Origin: Gautieria morchelliformis
Lineage: Eukaryota > Basidiomycota > Agaricomycetes > Gomphales > Gomphaceae
Direction of reading: 5' to 3'
NCBI GenBank assembly: GCA_015179125.1
Contig: WHVA01000015.1
Coordinates: forward strand, 434,001 to 498,000
Length of the DNA stretch: 64,000 nt
A program made the position numbers and the translations under genes. Below the pieces are notes generated by a model. That model saw only the letters and a list, made by a program, of their open reading frames with translations, had not been told where the DNA came from and ran no database searches. Below are positions 1 through 10,426 of this stretch, one piece after another. Each line of letters opens with the position of its first letter. Positions within the stretch are counted from its first letter, which is position 1.

Positions 1-1803
1 CGCAGGAAGCAAAGGGGACTCGGAGGGCCACCTGGCGGCATAAACCCCACCCACTGCACGTTTCCTGGCTACACATCCAGCCCGTTTCTCGTCTAACAGA
101 GTACTGACGCAAAACACGCCACGCGACGAGACGTGGGTCATGTATAAATGTATCAGGTGTTAGCGAAACGGACGGACGTGTGGTGCGTGCTGAATTGGGG
201 GCGCGGAAGAAGAATGAGGACGAGGGAGTGAAGGAGCGAGGAAGATGGAGTGAAGGAGCGAAGAGTGAAGGAGTGTGGGGAATGAAGAAAAGCATCCATG
301 GCCCCTGTATTTATATCCAACTTGAATTGCAGGGTGGCGTTAACACTCCCAATCGTGTTCCAAATCGTCATTGACTCGTGTCATACCTGGGATTACGATT
401 CGGTCGATAGGTGGTTCCCAAAACACGAGGCTGAGACCCTGTAGATCCACGCTTTTGCGCTGATCCAAGGGGGAGAAATCATACATTGGCGAGCGCCGAG
501 CAGTCGACCTGGAAATGGTGAGTGCGAGCGGCGATCTGCAGGAATTGAGGGAGGTGCTGCTAGGGATGCCTTTGCACGGGTTAATCTCGCAGCAGGCGCA
601 GGGTAATGAATATTGAAATTGGTCCCGTGGTTGCCCCACGTGGTGGCAGAGACTTGGGTCAGATTGGGAGTGGCGGTGGCGGTGGTGGATTTCGTTTCGT
701 ACATGTCAAAACCAGTGAGTCTGATGACTTTGCTAACGCTGCGGGGTGAAGTATTACGGTAGTCACGATTCACGTGGGGGTGCGTTTAATTTGGAGGAGG
801 TACCGGTGATGTGCACTGATGAAACCCGATCCGACCTGGATGAGCTGTGAATTGGAAATGCTGCCGGGTATCTGTCCATCCAAACCTGTGCATAAGAATT
901 GGGAGATCGGGCTGCTTGGCACCACGATGGGTGCAGCTTCGAATTGGCGAGACAGCCACTGCAGTGGATCCGCCAGTGGTGACTAAGGTCCCAGCTCAAT
1001 TCATCCAATGATGCAGAACGCCACCTCATTGAAAAAAAGTTCGTATTGAACTTACGGCCGATCTTTATCGAACTTTTAAGCTCAGTTCATATAAGTAAGT
1101 CCAATTGTGGTTCGATTCTGCTCTACACGTTAAGTCAATAATATAACAAATATAATGATACATTGAATGCATAAGAGTATGGGATATGGTATCGGAGTAG
1201 GTACATCATGGGTGCGTCGATGAGGTGAGGGAAGGGAGAGCGAAAGGGAAAAGGGGCGAGGGTTGTGGCGGCCCGGGCAGGATTGTTGGTCTGTGCTCAC
1301 TCACCTGCGATGGTGACTTCAAGTTCGCCGTACACTTCATACGGGCGTCAACTTGCGAGTAGGGTTCATGTTCACGTTCATGCAGGCATTATCCAAGGCT
1401 ATGCTGTTGATATTCCTGTATTGCGAGCGGGGCCGAGTCGCCCAAGACCGAGCCGTGGCTTACAGATACATGTATTTACTCCATCCGTTTGTAACCACGC
1501 ACTACCACGTCGGTTGTGCTTCGTGCCCCAGTGTTCTCTCCCCACGAAAATCCCAACATATGCCCCGATCTCAACGCAATAATTATTCGGTAGTCCGCTG
1601 GCATCAGGTTGGTGGCGGTGGATCGGTTTCCGGTAGTGACTGGTGCTGATGAATCTCGAATTTGCATCCTCCTTGAAGCCGGCTAGTGGTCATTTCGTGC
1701 ACGTATGGAAATTGGGGAGATTGAAATTGTAAGGCGGTGGTGGCAACGCGCCCGCGGGGGCGATTTACGATGGCGCGCCACACCTTGTGGTTCCAGATTC
1801 CAG
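1..1803. repeat. Dispersed repeat R, copy 1, left part
   Basis: This stretch matches 19943-21575 almost base for base, apart from small indels and one 154-bp insertion. It probably extends beyond the left window edge. Minus-strand reading frames around 393-1029 are conserved in both copies, but I recognise no domain in them. The homology stops at the 8-bp word GATTCCAG (1796-1803), where a large insertion begins, and resumes at 9148. The nature of R is unknown: no terminal repeats or conserved protein motifs are visible. Confidence 0.85.
1405..1558. mobile_element. 154-bp solo LTR in repeat R
   Basis: The segment begins TGTTGATATT and ends TCCCAACA, so it has the TG...CA ends of an LTR. It is flanked by a perfect 5-bp duplication TATGC (1400-1404 and 1559-1563). 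The paralogous repeat copy has the empty site with one TATGC at 21331-21335, which shows this is an insertion. No coding capacity; the parent family is not otherwise seen in the window. Confidence 0.85.
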
Positions 1804-2260
1804 CAGGCAATAAAGCTGAAACTATGAATCCTACCTTATGAGCAAGGGCCTTTTGATTAATTGCTTTTCTATTGGATTTTTTTTTCTCCATCCGATTCCA
1901 CTCGTGCGCCACCGATAATCCCAAAAATACGATGGCAATACGATGAAAATACCGTTCAACATTCGCATCGAAGTAACCCATGAATTCACTGGGAATCCAA
2001 CCCCAGAATTCACAGATTTCGACTCGATACAAATCCAAAATCAATCCAATGGAGTTGCAATGGAAATCCACATCGTTAATTATGTCAATCCAGTATAACC
2101 ACGATTCAAGAATCGGCTCTATATCCACTCTATTCTAGGTCACTTTGGGGCATTTCCGAGCTACCTATATCAGTGAATCAATCACCTGTGATCATTTTTC
2201 GGTCATCAGGATCATTTTCGGACTCGGGCAGTCCCAGGCACTCACCGTGTGCAATTCCCG

Positions 2261-2957
2261 CTAGGCTCCCGTGGCCTTGTGGCCCCGTACTCCAGCCCCT
2301 CGACCTCTTGACCCCCTGATACCACGCTTGCCTCCACCACAGCCATGAGATGCCGATAATGATGTGCGGGCCACACGTTCTCTGTTTATGTCAAACGTTC
2401 AACATAAAAATCACGGTTCAGTGGACATACTGTTCGGCGATCGCGGCCTTCTCAGACAGCATGCGAGGTCTACAAAAGCTCGTTGGCCACTATGTCTTCA
2501 GCAGCCGTTGCACGTACCTCTTGCCACGCCCTTGCGGTTCTTTTGTTTGAGTCACCCTGAGTGAGCCGTCACCATTGTATCATACTCACACTATTTCAAA
2601 AGGGGCTCACTCCTTATCCATGCAAGTTTTGCGTTTGGCCTGACCTTTACTAGGGCCAGGGAGTTCGGGCTCAAGGTCAGCGGCTGAAGCGCCGGCACTT
2701 GGGCTTGTTGCTCGACAGGTACTCCTCCCCTGAAGTGGCGTTTCTGGTTCATGCAGTGAGTGTGGTTCCTCAACATGATCCTGTCTAGAACTGTGATTAT
2801 CCTCTGTAGACCTCTGTGCTGCATGTTTGATCCGTTGCGCTGGTAGCAACACTGCAACAGGTCAGCATGGGGAAGCGTCTGAACTGTTGACGTGTGTCCC
2901 GCAGTTGCTTCTGTTTGGGCCTCGAGGGTATTTGGTGGTGGGATCTCATGATATTGC
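2261..2957 (-). pseudogene. 3' exons of the unrecognised microexon gene (interrupted by Copia-1)
   Basis: This is the downstream end of the gene that starts at 8699. On the minus strand the reading frame leaves Copia-1 at 2957 and gives a Thr/Gln/Pro-rich stretch. A second polar frame runs over about 2611-2790; the junction between the two is unresolved (missed intron or frameshift). Clean exons follow at 2518-2556, 2431-2469 and 2261-2381, separated by GT-AG introns of 54, 48 and 49 nt. The tail is basic (RGKRPRM) and then Gly/Arg-rich, ending at TAG 2263-2261, as in RGG-type nucleic-acid-binding tails. No family recognised. Splicing is inferred from sequence only. Confidence 0.5.
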
Positions 2958-3124
2958 TGTCACGCGCAGGACTGAGTTCGAAGGGAAAGTTGATGAGATT
3001 ACTATCTACCCGGTGAGTACCTAGCACTACGCACCTGAGTTCGAAGGGAAAGTTGATAGGGTTTCCCTTCGAACTCAGACTACTACATTGGGCGACTGCG
3101 TCACGTGATCTCTCACGAGCAACA
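2958..3124 (-). repeat. 3' LTR of Copia-1 (167 bp)
   Basis: Near-identical to 7023-7189. It contains a strong hairpin: a perfect 17-bp stem at 3035-3051 and 3062-3078 with a 10-nt loop. The stem word (TGAGTTCGAAGGGAAAGTTGAT) also occurs as a direct copy starting near 2972, so this short LTR is largely built from three copies of one motif, two direct and one inverted. Confidence 0.93.
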
Positions 3125-3146
3125 CACCCCCCTGACGCGGTCAACC

Positions 3147-6100
3147 TCAGAAGAGTCCCATGGCTCGTCTGTGCCGTTCTACTGACTCGCGAGGCAGCGC
3201 TTTGGTCAGCAGATCTGCCGGCATGCTATTCGTGGGTATGTAGCCGATCTGAATGACTTTATGAGCGACTTTCTCTCACAGCCAGAAGTACCGAATATCC
3301 AGGTGTTTCATACGTCCATGATGTTCAGGGTTTTTGGCGACAGAGAGAGCAGACTGATTGTCAATGAAGAGGTGAGACGGTCCTTCGACTTTTGCGTTAA
3401 GTTCGTCTAATAGGCTCCGTAACCAGACGATCTCGGTTCCCGCTAGGACCGATGCGACGAATTCAGCCTCGGTTGTGGACAAGGTAACTATATTCTGCAA
3501 TTTGTTGGCCCAGCTAATGGCTCCGGTTCCAATCTTTGTGAGGAATCCGGAGGTCGACCGACCGTTGTCCGGGTTTCCTCCATGGTCGGCATCAGTCCAC
3601 GTTTGGAATGACCTGGCTGATAGATCGGGCGCGTATGTGAGTGCTAGGTCGATTGTCCCTTTTAGGTAGCGCAAGAGATGTTTTACTGCCATCCAGTGCG
3701 TCGGGCCTGGATTTGAGTTAAATCGTGCAAGGCGTCCGACGGCATAAGCGATATCAGGACGGGTTGCGATGGCCAAGTAATTCAGTGCTCCAACCGCGTT
3801 TAGGTAGGGCACACCCTTCATTTCCTCCATCTCTTCCGGTGTTGATGGTCCCATGGCAGAGCTCAAATTCGGACCTGGGGCCATAGGCGTGAATACGGGT
3901 CGGCAATCCGACATCTGGAACCGATCAAGAAGTTCTTGAATATACTGCTTTTGTGAGAGCCTTAGTTTTTTCTGTACGCGATCATACACCACTTCTACGC
4001 CTAGTAGCGATGTTGTCAGGCCCAGATCCTTCAATTTGAAGATTTCGCTTAGTTTGCTTTTGACCTGGTCCAGTTCCGGCTTCGAGTCCGATACTAGGGT
4101 TAAATCATCGACGAAAACAGGTATGATGACCTTGGTGGTGTCGCTCATCCAGATATAGACACTTGGCGCAGATTGGAGCCGCCTGAATCCCATGCTCTCC
4201 AACACAGTCCCGAGTCGTTCGTACCACAATCTTCCGCTCTGTTTTAGTCCGTACAGTCCTCTCTTCAGTTTGCATACCCAGTCTGATCCCCCTTGATGAT
4301 AGCCTTCCGGTTGCTGCATATATATTTTTGCATCATCGTCAAGTACTCCATTCAGGTAAGTGTTCGATATGTCCACAGATTCGATGTGCGCTCCCTGTAG
4401 TGCTCCCTGAGCTAATATTGTGCGCAGGGCTGCCCATCGTGTGGTAGGAGCGAAGACTTCGTCGTAATCGATGCCTGGTCGTTGGGTATATCCCTTTGCT
4501 ACCAGGCGGCTCTTGTATTTATCTAGAGAGCCATCTGAATGGAGCTTGATTCGGAAGACCCACCGAGAGCCAATGGCTTTCTCTCCAGGCGGTAATTTCA
4601 CTAATTCCCATGTCCCATTGTCTAGGAGGGCTCGGATCTCTGTGTCTGTCGAGTCCTTCCATATTGGTGCATCGGAGCGTTGCATTGCTTCAGCAAACGT
4701 CTTGGGAATGCGGCCATCTTTTATTGTTGCATTCAGTGCAGCTCTGATGATACTCGGTGAGATTGCATTTGCGTCCATGGTGTCTGATTCATCATAGATG
4801 AATTCCAGGGCCTGAATGATTGAAGCGCTGGCTGCTGCACCCCCCTCAGGGCCTGGATCGTCATGATTGGGAGGTGGATGAGGTCGGAGGAATGGGTCAT
4901 GGAGATGGTGATAATCAATCCGGGCAGTAGTCCTGCTGGACCGGCGGAGGGGTGCGATAGGTGCGGGTGGGGCTGGTGGGTCAAGGTCAGCTGGTGGGTC
5001 GGGGTCGGCTGGTGGGTCAAGGTCGGCAGGAGGGTTGGGAGCAACTGGTGGGTCGGGTTTGGCTGGTGGTCTGGGATTTTCTGGAGGGGCGGCTTCTGGG
5101 AGTTCAACGCCTTGGTCCGGTTGCCCTTCCAGTGGAGCTGCGATCCGGTCAGGAAGTGTGGCGGATGGTAGGAGTGGTTCAGTAATATTGTTAGCTGTAG
5201 TAAGACCTGGGAATTCAGATTCATCAAAGATGACGTCTCGAGATATGATGGTGCGTTTTGTGATGGGGTCCAAGCAGCGCCAACCCTTATAACCGTCCTC
5301 GAAGCCAAGGTAAATGCATTTGCGAGATCTGGGTTGCAGTCCAGTTCTTTCGTCCTTTTGCACATGGACATAGGCAGTGCAGCCAAAGGTACGCAGCATT
5401 CCAAGGTTCGGTTTGTGGCCAAACCAGGCCTCGTAGGGAGTTTTGTCTATGAGCGCAGAGGTTGGAGTGGCATTGACGATTCAAACCAATAGTTTTAGGG
5501 CATCTCCCCACATTGACGCTGGTAGATGGGCTTGCTGTAGTAGTGCGATCGTTCCTTCCATGAAGGTCTGATTCGTCCGTTCTGAGATGCCGTTCTGCTG
5601 CGGTGTGCCCTTCGTAGTATGTTCGTGGAGTATACCACGGTGCTGGAAATGTTGGTCCCACTTATGACCAATATACTCCCCGCCTTTGTCGTCCCTAAAA
5701 TGCTTCACTCTCGAGTTTAATTGATTTTCTGCCAGTGCTTCAAAGGCTCGGTAGGCATCAAATGCCTCATCCTTTGTCTTCAGGAGATAAACGGTCCTGT
5801 ACCTCGTGCAGTCATCCGTGAAAGTAATCCAGTATCGGTGTCCTGATGGTGTGCGGACTGGGAGAGGCCCATGGACGTCTGAGACAACAAGATCGAGTGG
5901 GCTGGATGCACGGTTGGTGCTCCTTTTGGGGAAGGGGTTGCGGTGTTGCTTTGCAGCAATACATGGTTCGCAGATATGAGGAACAGTCCCATTTGAGTTT
6001 ACCTGTATTCCGTCAACCATGTTATTTTCTAGGAGCTTCTCCAGCCGCGCCTGTCCAATGTGCGCGAGTCGTCTGTGGAGTAAAGGTCAGTCTACTATTT

Positions 6101-6980
6101 GCGAGGAGATGGCGAGTGCAAGTTCTTGATTTGGGACTGTGTTCCCAGTCAAGAAACCCGTCCCGTTTCGTACGGCAGCACAGAAGCGCAATTTGTTGCC
6201 TTGGATAAACGATATGCAGTCCTTCACGATGCAGACAGTGAAATTGTGATGTGTGGTAAGGTGGAGGACTGCGAATAAGTTGTTCTGGAGTGCGGGCACG
6301 TGTAGAACTTTCGAGAACAAAACATCTTGTGCCGGTTTCCCGTCGATCATGGGGGAAAACAATACTTGCCCCCGCCCGGCCGAGTACACCACCTCGTTTG
6401 TTGCTAGTCTGATGGGTACTCTGTAGTACTCATAATTCCGCAGCCAATGACGATGAGGAGTCATGTGGCTGGTCGCTCCTGTGTCCATGTTCCAGCACAG
6501 ATCGGCGGCTCCATTGATTGATGATGAAGGCAAAGGTCGTAGGTTCGCATTCCCAGCGAGTTCCTCTGTGATATCGCTCGATGTATTTTTCTTTCTTTCT
6601 CGGAGTGTGGATAGCGTCTCTGCAAGTGGCGCAAGGGATTCTCGTCGCTTCAGGTTTCTGTTTCCTGCGGCGATAGTGTTTCCATCCAGATTCTTGCTTT
6701 TTAGCCTTGCCCACATTTCAATGGGATTTTCCATGATGCTCTCGACGTGAACGTATTGTGTCAGAGTTAGGGATTCGAGTATGGTGCCGGCGGCCTCCTC
6801 CCTCTTCAGAATCCACTTTTCCGCTTCTCTCATGTCCATCGGCTTTTTGAGGTCTTCGATGACTATTCGCCATGCGCCTATTTTCATGAGCCTCTCCTGC
6901 ATTTCGGTTGCCCAGACATCGTAATTCATGCCCGTGAGTCTGACGCTTTTCGTGCGACCTTCAGCTTCTGATTTGGACAT
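3147..6980 (-). pseudogene. Copia-1 gag-pol polyprotein relic
   Basis: One minus-strand frame runs from ATG 6980 to a final TGA at 3149-3147, broken by in-frame TGA codons at 6089-6087, 5483-5481 and 3278-3276. Order: truncated Gag (about 115 residues, no CCHC knuckle), protease DTGATSHM, H-H-C-C pre-integrase zinc motif, integrase D-D-E core (SDVHGP, RDDKGGEY, NGISERT), reverse transcriptase with FVDDL, and RNase H (TDADHGG, STTEAE). The last stop cuts off the RNase H end just before its conserved ADLLTKALP-type tail, which is still readable downstream. The gag deletion and stops make the protein non-functional as it stands. Confidence 0.9.
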
Positions 6981-7008
6981 ACTGGGTTCTTTTCCTTCGA
7001 TTATAGCG

Positions 7009-7022
7009 CGGGGCCCATAACC
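7009..7022 (-). other. Copia-1 primer binding site (half initiator tRNA-Met type)
   Basis: Read on the minus strand this is GGTTATGGGCCCCG, directly after the 5' LTR (which ends at 7023). Drosophila copia is known to be primed by the 5' half of initiator tRNA-Met, through pairing near the anticodon, and its site has the same GGTTATGGGCCC core. The same word follows the LTRs of the other two Copia elements here. Confidence 0.8.
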
Positions 7023-7189
7023 TGTCACGCGCAGGACTGAGTTTGAAGGGAAAGTTGATGAGATTACTATCTACCCGGTGAGTACCTAGCACTACACACC
7101 TGAGTTCGAAGGGAAAGTTGATAGGGTTTCCCTTCGAACTCAGACTACTACATTGGGCAACTGCGTCACGTGATCTCGCACGAGCAACA
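7023..7189 (-). repeat. 5' LTR of Copia-1 (167 bp)
   Basis: Partner of 2958-3124 with four substitutions over 167 bp and the same internal hairpin. Followed by the target duplication ATTGC at 7190-7194. Confidence 0.93.
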
Positions 7190-7194
7190 ATTGC

Positions 7195-7594
7195 GTGGCT
7201 TGGGTAACCATGTAAGTGGTCCTCAAGTTGGAACCCGATGTTTCAGTTGGCAGTTTCTGCATTTGTCCGTCGGCGGGTCTGATCAGTGTTTCAGACCAAC
7301 AGGAGTCAACTGGTAAATGACAGGTATGACTTACATTTCGTGTCCTGGGATTTCAGTTTCGTACTCAAGGATTTCTTCGATCTCAGTGCATTTTGATGGG
7401 GCCACTTTATTGACAAGCTCCCGCAGGCAGGCAATGATCTCTTGGCGAAAGGCCGCAGTACCATTGGGGCGCCATTTAGGGAGACTCTGTGGGGTGTTAG
7501 CCATAGCTGTGGCCTCAGTGTCATGGACGACACAAACGGCAGGGGCCATACGTACGCATAGTTGTGGCACCCATTCATTTCGAGCGGAGTGCAC
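7195..7594 (-). pseudogene. Middle exons of the unrecognised microexon gene
   Basis: A minus-strand exon of up to 260 nt (7335-7594) includes WRPNGTAAFRQEIIACLREL and ends at donor GTAAGTC (intron 7279-7334, 56 nt, acceptor CTGATCAG). The next exon starts at 7278 and runs into the Copia-1 target site. Reading from 7195 straight to 2957, with one ATTGC, keeps the frame open. The 5' limit of the 7335 exon is unsure because a local tandem duplication (7551-7771) overlaps it. The helix-like segment matches no family I know. Confidence 0.5.
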
Positions 7595-7771
7595 AGATCG
7601 GGGTAGGCCTGGGCGTATGTTTCCATTGTATCAGTTAGTGGACCGATTGCGTGATTAACGACATATTTATAGGTACGTGCGCATGGTTGTGGCAAGACAC
7701 CACGGAATCATTTCAAGCGGAGTGCACGGATCGGTGGGCCCATTGTATCAGTTAGTGTACCCATTGCGTGC
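7551..7771. repeat. Imperfect tandem duplication, about 100 bp unit
   Basis: Copies lie at about 7551-7651 and 7673-7771. Both contain GTTGTGGCA, ATTTC, AGCGGAGTGCAC, GATCGG and TTGTATCAGTTAGTG in the same order. The duplication falls between the microexon cluster and the middle exon of the gene, and may have changed its exon structure. Confidence 0.75.
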
Positions 7772-7951
7772 CACTCCCTCCTGTGGACCTGTGAAGGTCC
7801 GCTTTCAACTTTAAAAGGCTCACATCTCACAGGGTCAAGGTCCCACCTGCGCGAATGCCCCCCATTCCAAGGAGATTGCGGTTCAAGCCATCTCAACTCG
7901 TATGGCTGACGAGCCAGCGAGAGTCTTGGTATGACACACATCCAAACGAAC

Positions 7952-8699
7952 CATCGTTGAGTCAACAGTTTTGGTCACAAAGTCCGTCATGACAGAAGTG
8001 TCGGTCTTGAAATAGATGATTTAACAAACACTGAAGTTCTGATGGCAGAGCAACTTACCTGAGTGGCAGTTACACTCTACCAAAAGATCCACAACAATTA
8101 ACATCTACTAAATACACAGAACTCGATGAAAAAAAACTCGCACCTGAGTCATCGTCATGACGTCGGACTATGCAAATCATCAGCCTCAACGCTTATACGT
8201 GGCGCACATCAGAACACTCAGGACTCACCATGACCTGGGTCTGTGTGTGCTCGACTTTCTGGGTGTTGTTGATAACCTCAGTCGATACCCAAAGGCTTGT
8301 GAACGTCGTTGGCTGAGTCTGCAAGTAATGGTTAGTCAAACTATCCAAATTTACCACTGCTTCTACTCACCACTGTCACCATATCAGTCATGTGGTCGGT
8401 CTGAGTTGCTGTCGCAGTCTATAAGAATTGTTAGCAAGCATGACATCACCAGAAAGGACGACGGGCATACTTCGGTCGCAGTTACACTCTAGCAAAACGA
8501 AATGAAGGTATCAGAACGACCCAACCGGTATGAGATACCCCGAAAAGCGGGCTTACCTGAGTCTGGGTCATGATGTCGGTCTGCATGTATGGATTAATCA
8601 GAAGTCACCCATATATATCCATCAACGACTCACCATAACCTGTGTCTGCGAGGTTTGGTCTTGACAAGAGCTTTGCCCAGCTGTGTTGCGCGCATTCAT
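7952..8699 (-). CDS. 5' part of an unrecognised gene made of phase-0 microexons
   Basis: Starting at ATG 8699, eight exons can be read between consensus splice sites: 8634-8699 (66 nt), 8557-8580 (24), 8471-8488 (18), 8371-8418 (48), 8229-8318 (90), 8144-8167 (24), 8059-8076 (18) and 7952-8005 (54). The introns are 52-68 nt and every junction is phase 0. The joined frame has no stop and encodes about 114 residues, very rich in Thr, Gln, Val and Met (exons such as TDIMTQTQ, SVTATE, SDVMTMTQ, SVTATQ). Exons 5-8 repeat the pattern of exons 1-4, including intron lengths. No signal peptide, membrane span or known domain is visible. It continues toward the exons at 7594-7195 and 2957-2261, but the junction below 7952 is not resolved. 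Transcription is unproven. Confidence 0.6.
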
Positions 8700-9147
8700 T
8701 TGTCATTCGAAAGAATTCGATTGAAACTATTCGATGGGATTTGGGAGGGTTATTGTTGCCTATTACTTATCCCGCAGATACTAGGAATCCGGTTCAAACC
8801 AATGCTACCCGGGAGGATTAGGTAGGATGCGATGTTTAGAATTCTATATAATGCCATGGTATGAAACCGAGTCTGATAATTGGAACATTATCAGACGTTG
8901 TGTGCAGACGTTGTGAGAGAAGTGTTTTCAACCTAATGTGTGTTGCACTGAAGAGTGAATGATCGACACGTCACCTGCATGTGCGAGGGGCCTGATTAGA
9001 TGGGTTGGGATTATCGACTGTGCAATTAGAGATTAATCACAATTGAGTTAGCATTCCGTGCACGAGTATAATCGGAATGAAGGGAAATAATTAATCGGAC
9101 GAGCCTTGATGTATAGGTAACAATTAATAGTTAAGAATTTAACAGGT
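8700..9147. other. Non-coding flank upstream of the microexon gene
   Basis: No coding frame recognised. The stretch is AT-rich and would hold the gene's promoter; no convincing TATA element could be assigned. It ends at the 8-bp target duplication. Confidence 0.5.
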
Positions 9148-9578
9148 GATTCCAGGGCAGTGGGGCCATGGAATGGATTTGGATTCGGTGCCAAGGAGTG
9201 TGATCCCACCTGGCGATGAGCGGTGAATACCGAGTCATGTGGATAAGGCTGGATTTATTGGCTCTTTCAATCTGATGATGATCACACAGTAACATAGTAG
9301 CGATGACTTCGGTGGCGGCAGTTGACCACATTTTGGCGGTAAATATAGATTGTTGGTGTGCGTATTGATGGTATTTGTGAATTTGGCTTCGAGGCGCGGT
9401 GAATTTAGATTAGGTACTGATAACTGATGAGTCTTGAATGTAGATTGGGGTGAAGTAAGTGAATTCACAGATGGATCGCGTCTCGCGCTTGAGTACCAGC
9501 CGAATGCGTGAACCATTAGATGTGGTACATGTCAACACGGCACACTTTGGAGAAAAGCCATAATATAGTGACCCCAGT
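9148..9578. repeat. Dispersed repeat R, copy 1, right part
   Basis: Continues the homology that stopped at 1803. It matches 21568-21996 with only scattered substitutions. Homology ends at CAGTGACCCCAGT, after which the copies diverge. 9579-9720 is unassigned. Confidence 0.9.
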
Positions 9579-9864
9579 TCACGCCCAATCAGGAACCCTG
9601 CAGGTGTCCGTGGATCGCGCTCAATCGATCCTACCACATATGCATCCTGACCGTTCGAATATCAATCCACGCGCGCATGTGGCATTACAAACTTTTATAA
9701 TTAACTCCTAAACTTCACATATACTACTAGCTACCCCGCGCCTCCGCTCGCGCGCCCGTGCGTTATACATACATGCCATCAGTGCCGTCTGACCAGTGAC
9801 GGCGTCGTGCAACACTAAACCTAGTGCTTCTCAAACATCCTCAGACTAGCTCGGACGCGTGCAT

Positions 9865-9972
9865 TGTTAGATCGCAGACGCAGATGGTGATAGGCAAGGC
9901 CGATGGAACTGTATATATATTACATAATACAGAACTCATACGATGACGCGTCGCCTCCACAGCACATCAACA
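9865..9972 (-). repeat. 108-bp solo LTR of the Copia-2 family, inverted
   Basis: Reverse complement of the Copia-2 LTRs (10427-10534 and 11732-11839), beginning TGTTAGATC and ending CATCAACA. Its flanks are TGCAT on the left and CGGAG on the right, which do not match each other. They match, in reverse complement, the flanks of Copia-2 (ATGCA and CTCCG). This is explained by an inversion of 9973-10426. Confidence 0.93.
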
Positions 9973-10426
9973 CGGAGATCACTTTCATCCCCTCCTCCAG
10001 GGTTTTCGACATGACTTGGGAGTCCGTGAGGTGGAGTAGTGCAGTGGCGAGATTGTGGTACGTTATGGTCTGTCTCTCCGGTATGAGCTTCTTGGACAGG
10101 ACTCACAGGAGGAAGTCCTGTACCGTCACTGCGCTAGTGGTACCCGCAACCTGTTCCATCTCACTTCTGCGGGTGTTCTGGGAGTTGGAGCGCAGCTGTC
10201 GTTGGGGCCACCATTTTGGTGCTGGCTGTGGATGCTGCGGTTGTATTGGTGTCTAAAGAGTTTCTACTAGGATTAATCGGTGGGATAATGTAGTGTGAGG
10301 TTTTTTGGTAGTCTGGTAGCATGGGAATTTTCTTTGTGGATGTGGTAATGGCTCAAGAGCGCTCCCGAGCTAAGGTCTAGGGAGCGGTGCTGAGCTGGTA
10401 CCGTGGACCGTCCATGCAGGCATGCA
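9973..10426 (-). pseudogene. Inverted 5' segment of the LINE, with the start of ORF1
   Basis: On the minus strand an ATG at 10159 begins MEQVAGTTSAVTVQDF, has an in-frame TGA at 10105-10103, and runs open to 9973. Its last bases (ATC TCC G) join in frame with TT CTG ATC at 11845 once Copia-2 and one CTCCG are removed. That links to the ORF1 sequence beginning MDLADHSTVAS at 11853. The segment is therefore the N-terminal 62 codons of LINE ORF1 plus leader, now facing the wrong way. The plus-strand frames here are shadows. Confidence 0.85.

Larger units (their letters stand above)
2958..7189 (-). mobile_element. Copia-1: Ty1/Copia LTR retrotransposon, full length but decayed
   Basis: Two 167-bp LTRs (2958-3124 and 7023-7189) begin TGTCACGCGC and end GAGCAACA. 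They are flanked by a perfect 5-bp duplication ATTGC (2953-2957 and 7190-7194). The LTRs differ at four positions, so the insertion is not recent. The element lies on the minus strand with a copia-type primer site next to the 5' LTR. Its single gag-pol frame carries three in-frame stops and lacks the gag zinc knuckle. It sits inside an exon of the microexon gene. Confidence 0.95.
1804..9147 (-). mobile_element. 7.34-kb insertion with 8-bp target duplication, carrying a microexon gene
   Basis: Repeat R is interrupted here. GATTCCAG occurs at 1796-1803 and 9148-9155, while the paralogous R copy has a single GATTCCAG at 21568-21575. Subtracting the later Copia-1 insertion and its extra TSD leaves about 3.1 kb of original insert. 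It carries one multi-exon minus-strand gene. The ends (CAGGCAATAAAG... and ...ATTTAACAGGT) show no inverted repeat and no TG...CA. An 8-bp duplication is typical of hAT and of Zisupton-type elements, but no transposase was recognised. Precise deletion from the other copy is the alternative reading. Confidence 0.7.

Noticed and set aside
1796..9155. Interpretation of the 7.34-kb insertion as a single large LTR element or hAT transposon
   Set aside because: The ends show neither TG...CA nor inverted repeats, and no transposase or LTR pair spans it; left unclassified.
9903..10270. Plus-strand reading frames across the inverted LTR and LINE segment
   Set aside because: They are shadows of the inverted LINE ORF1 start, which reads on the minus strand.
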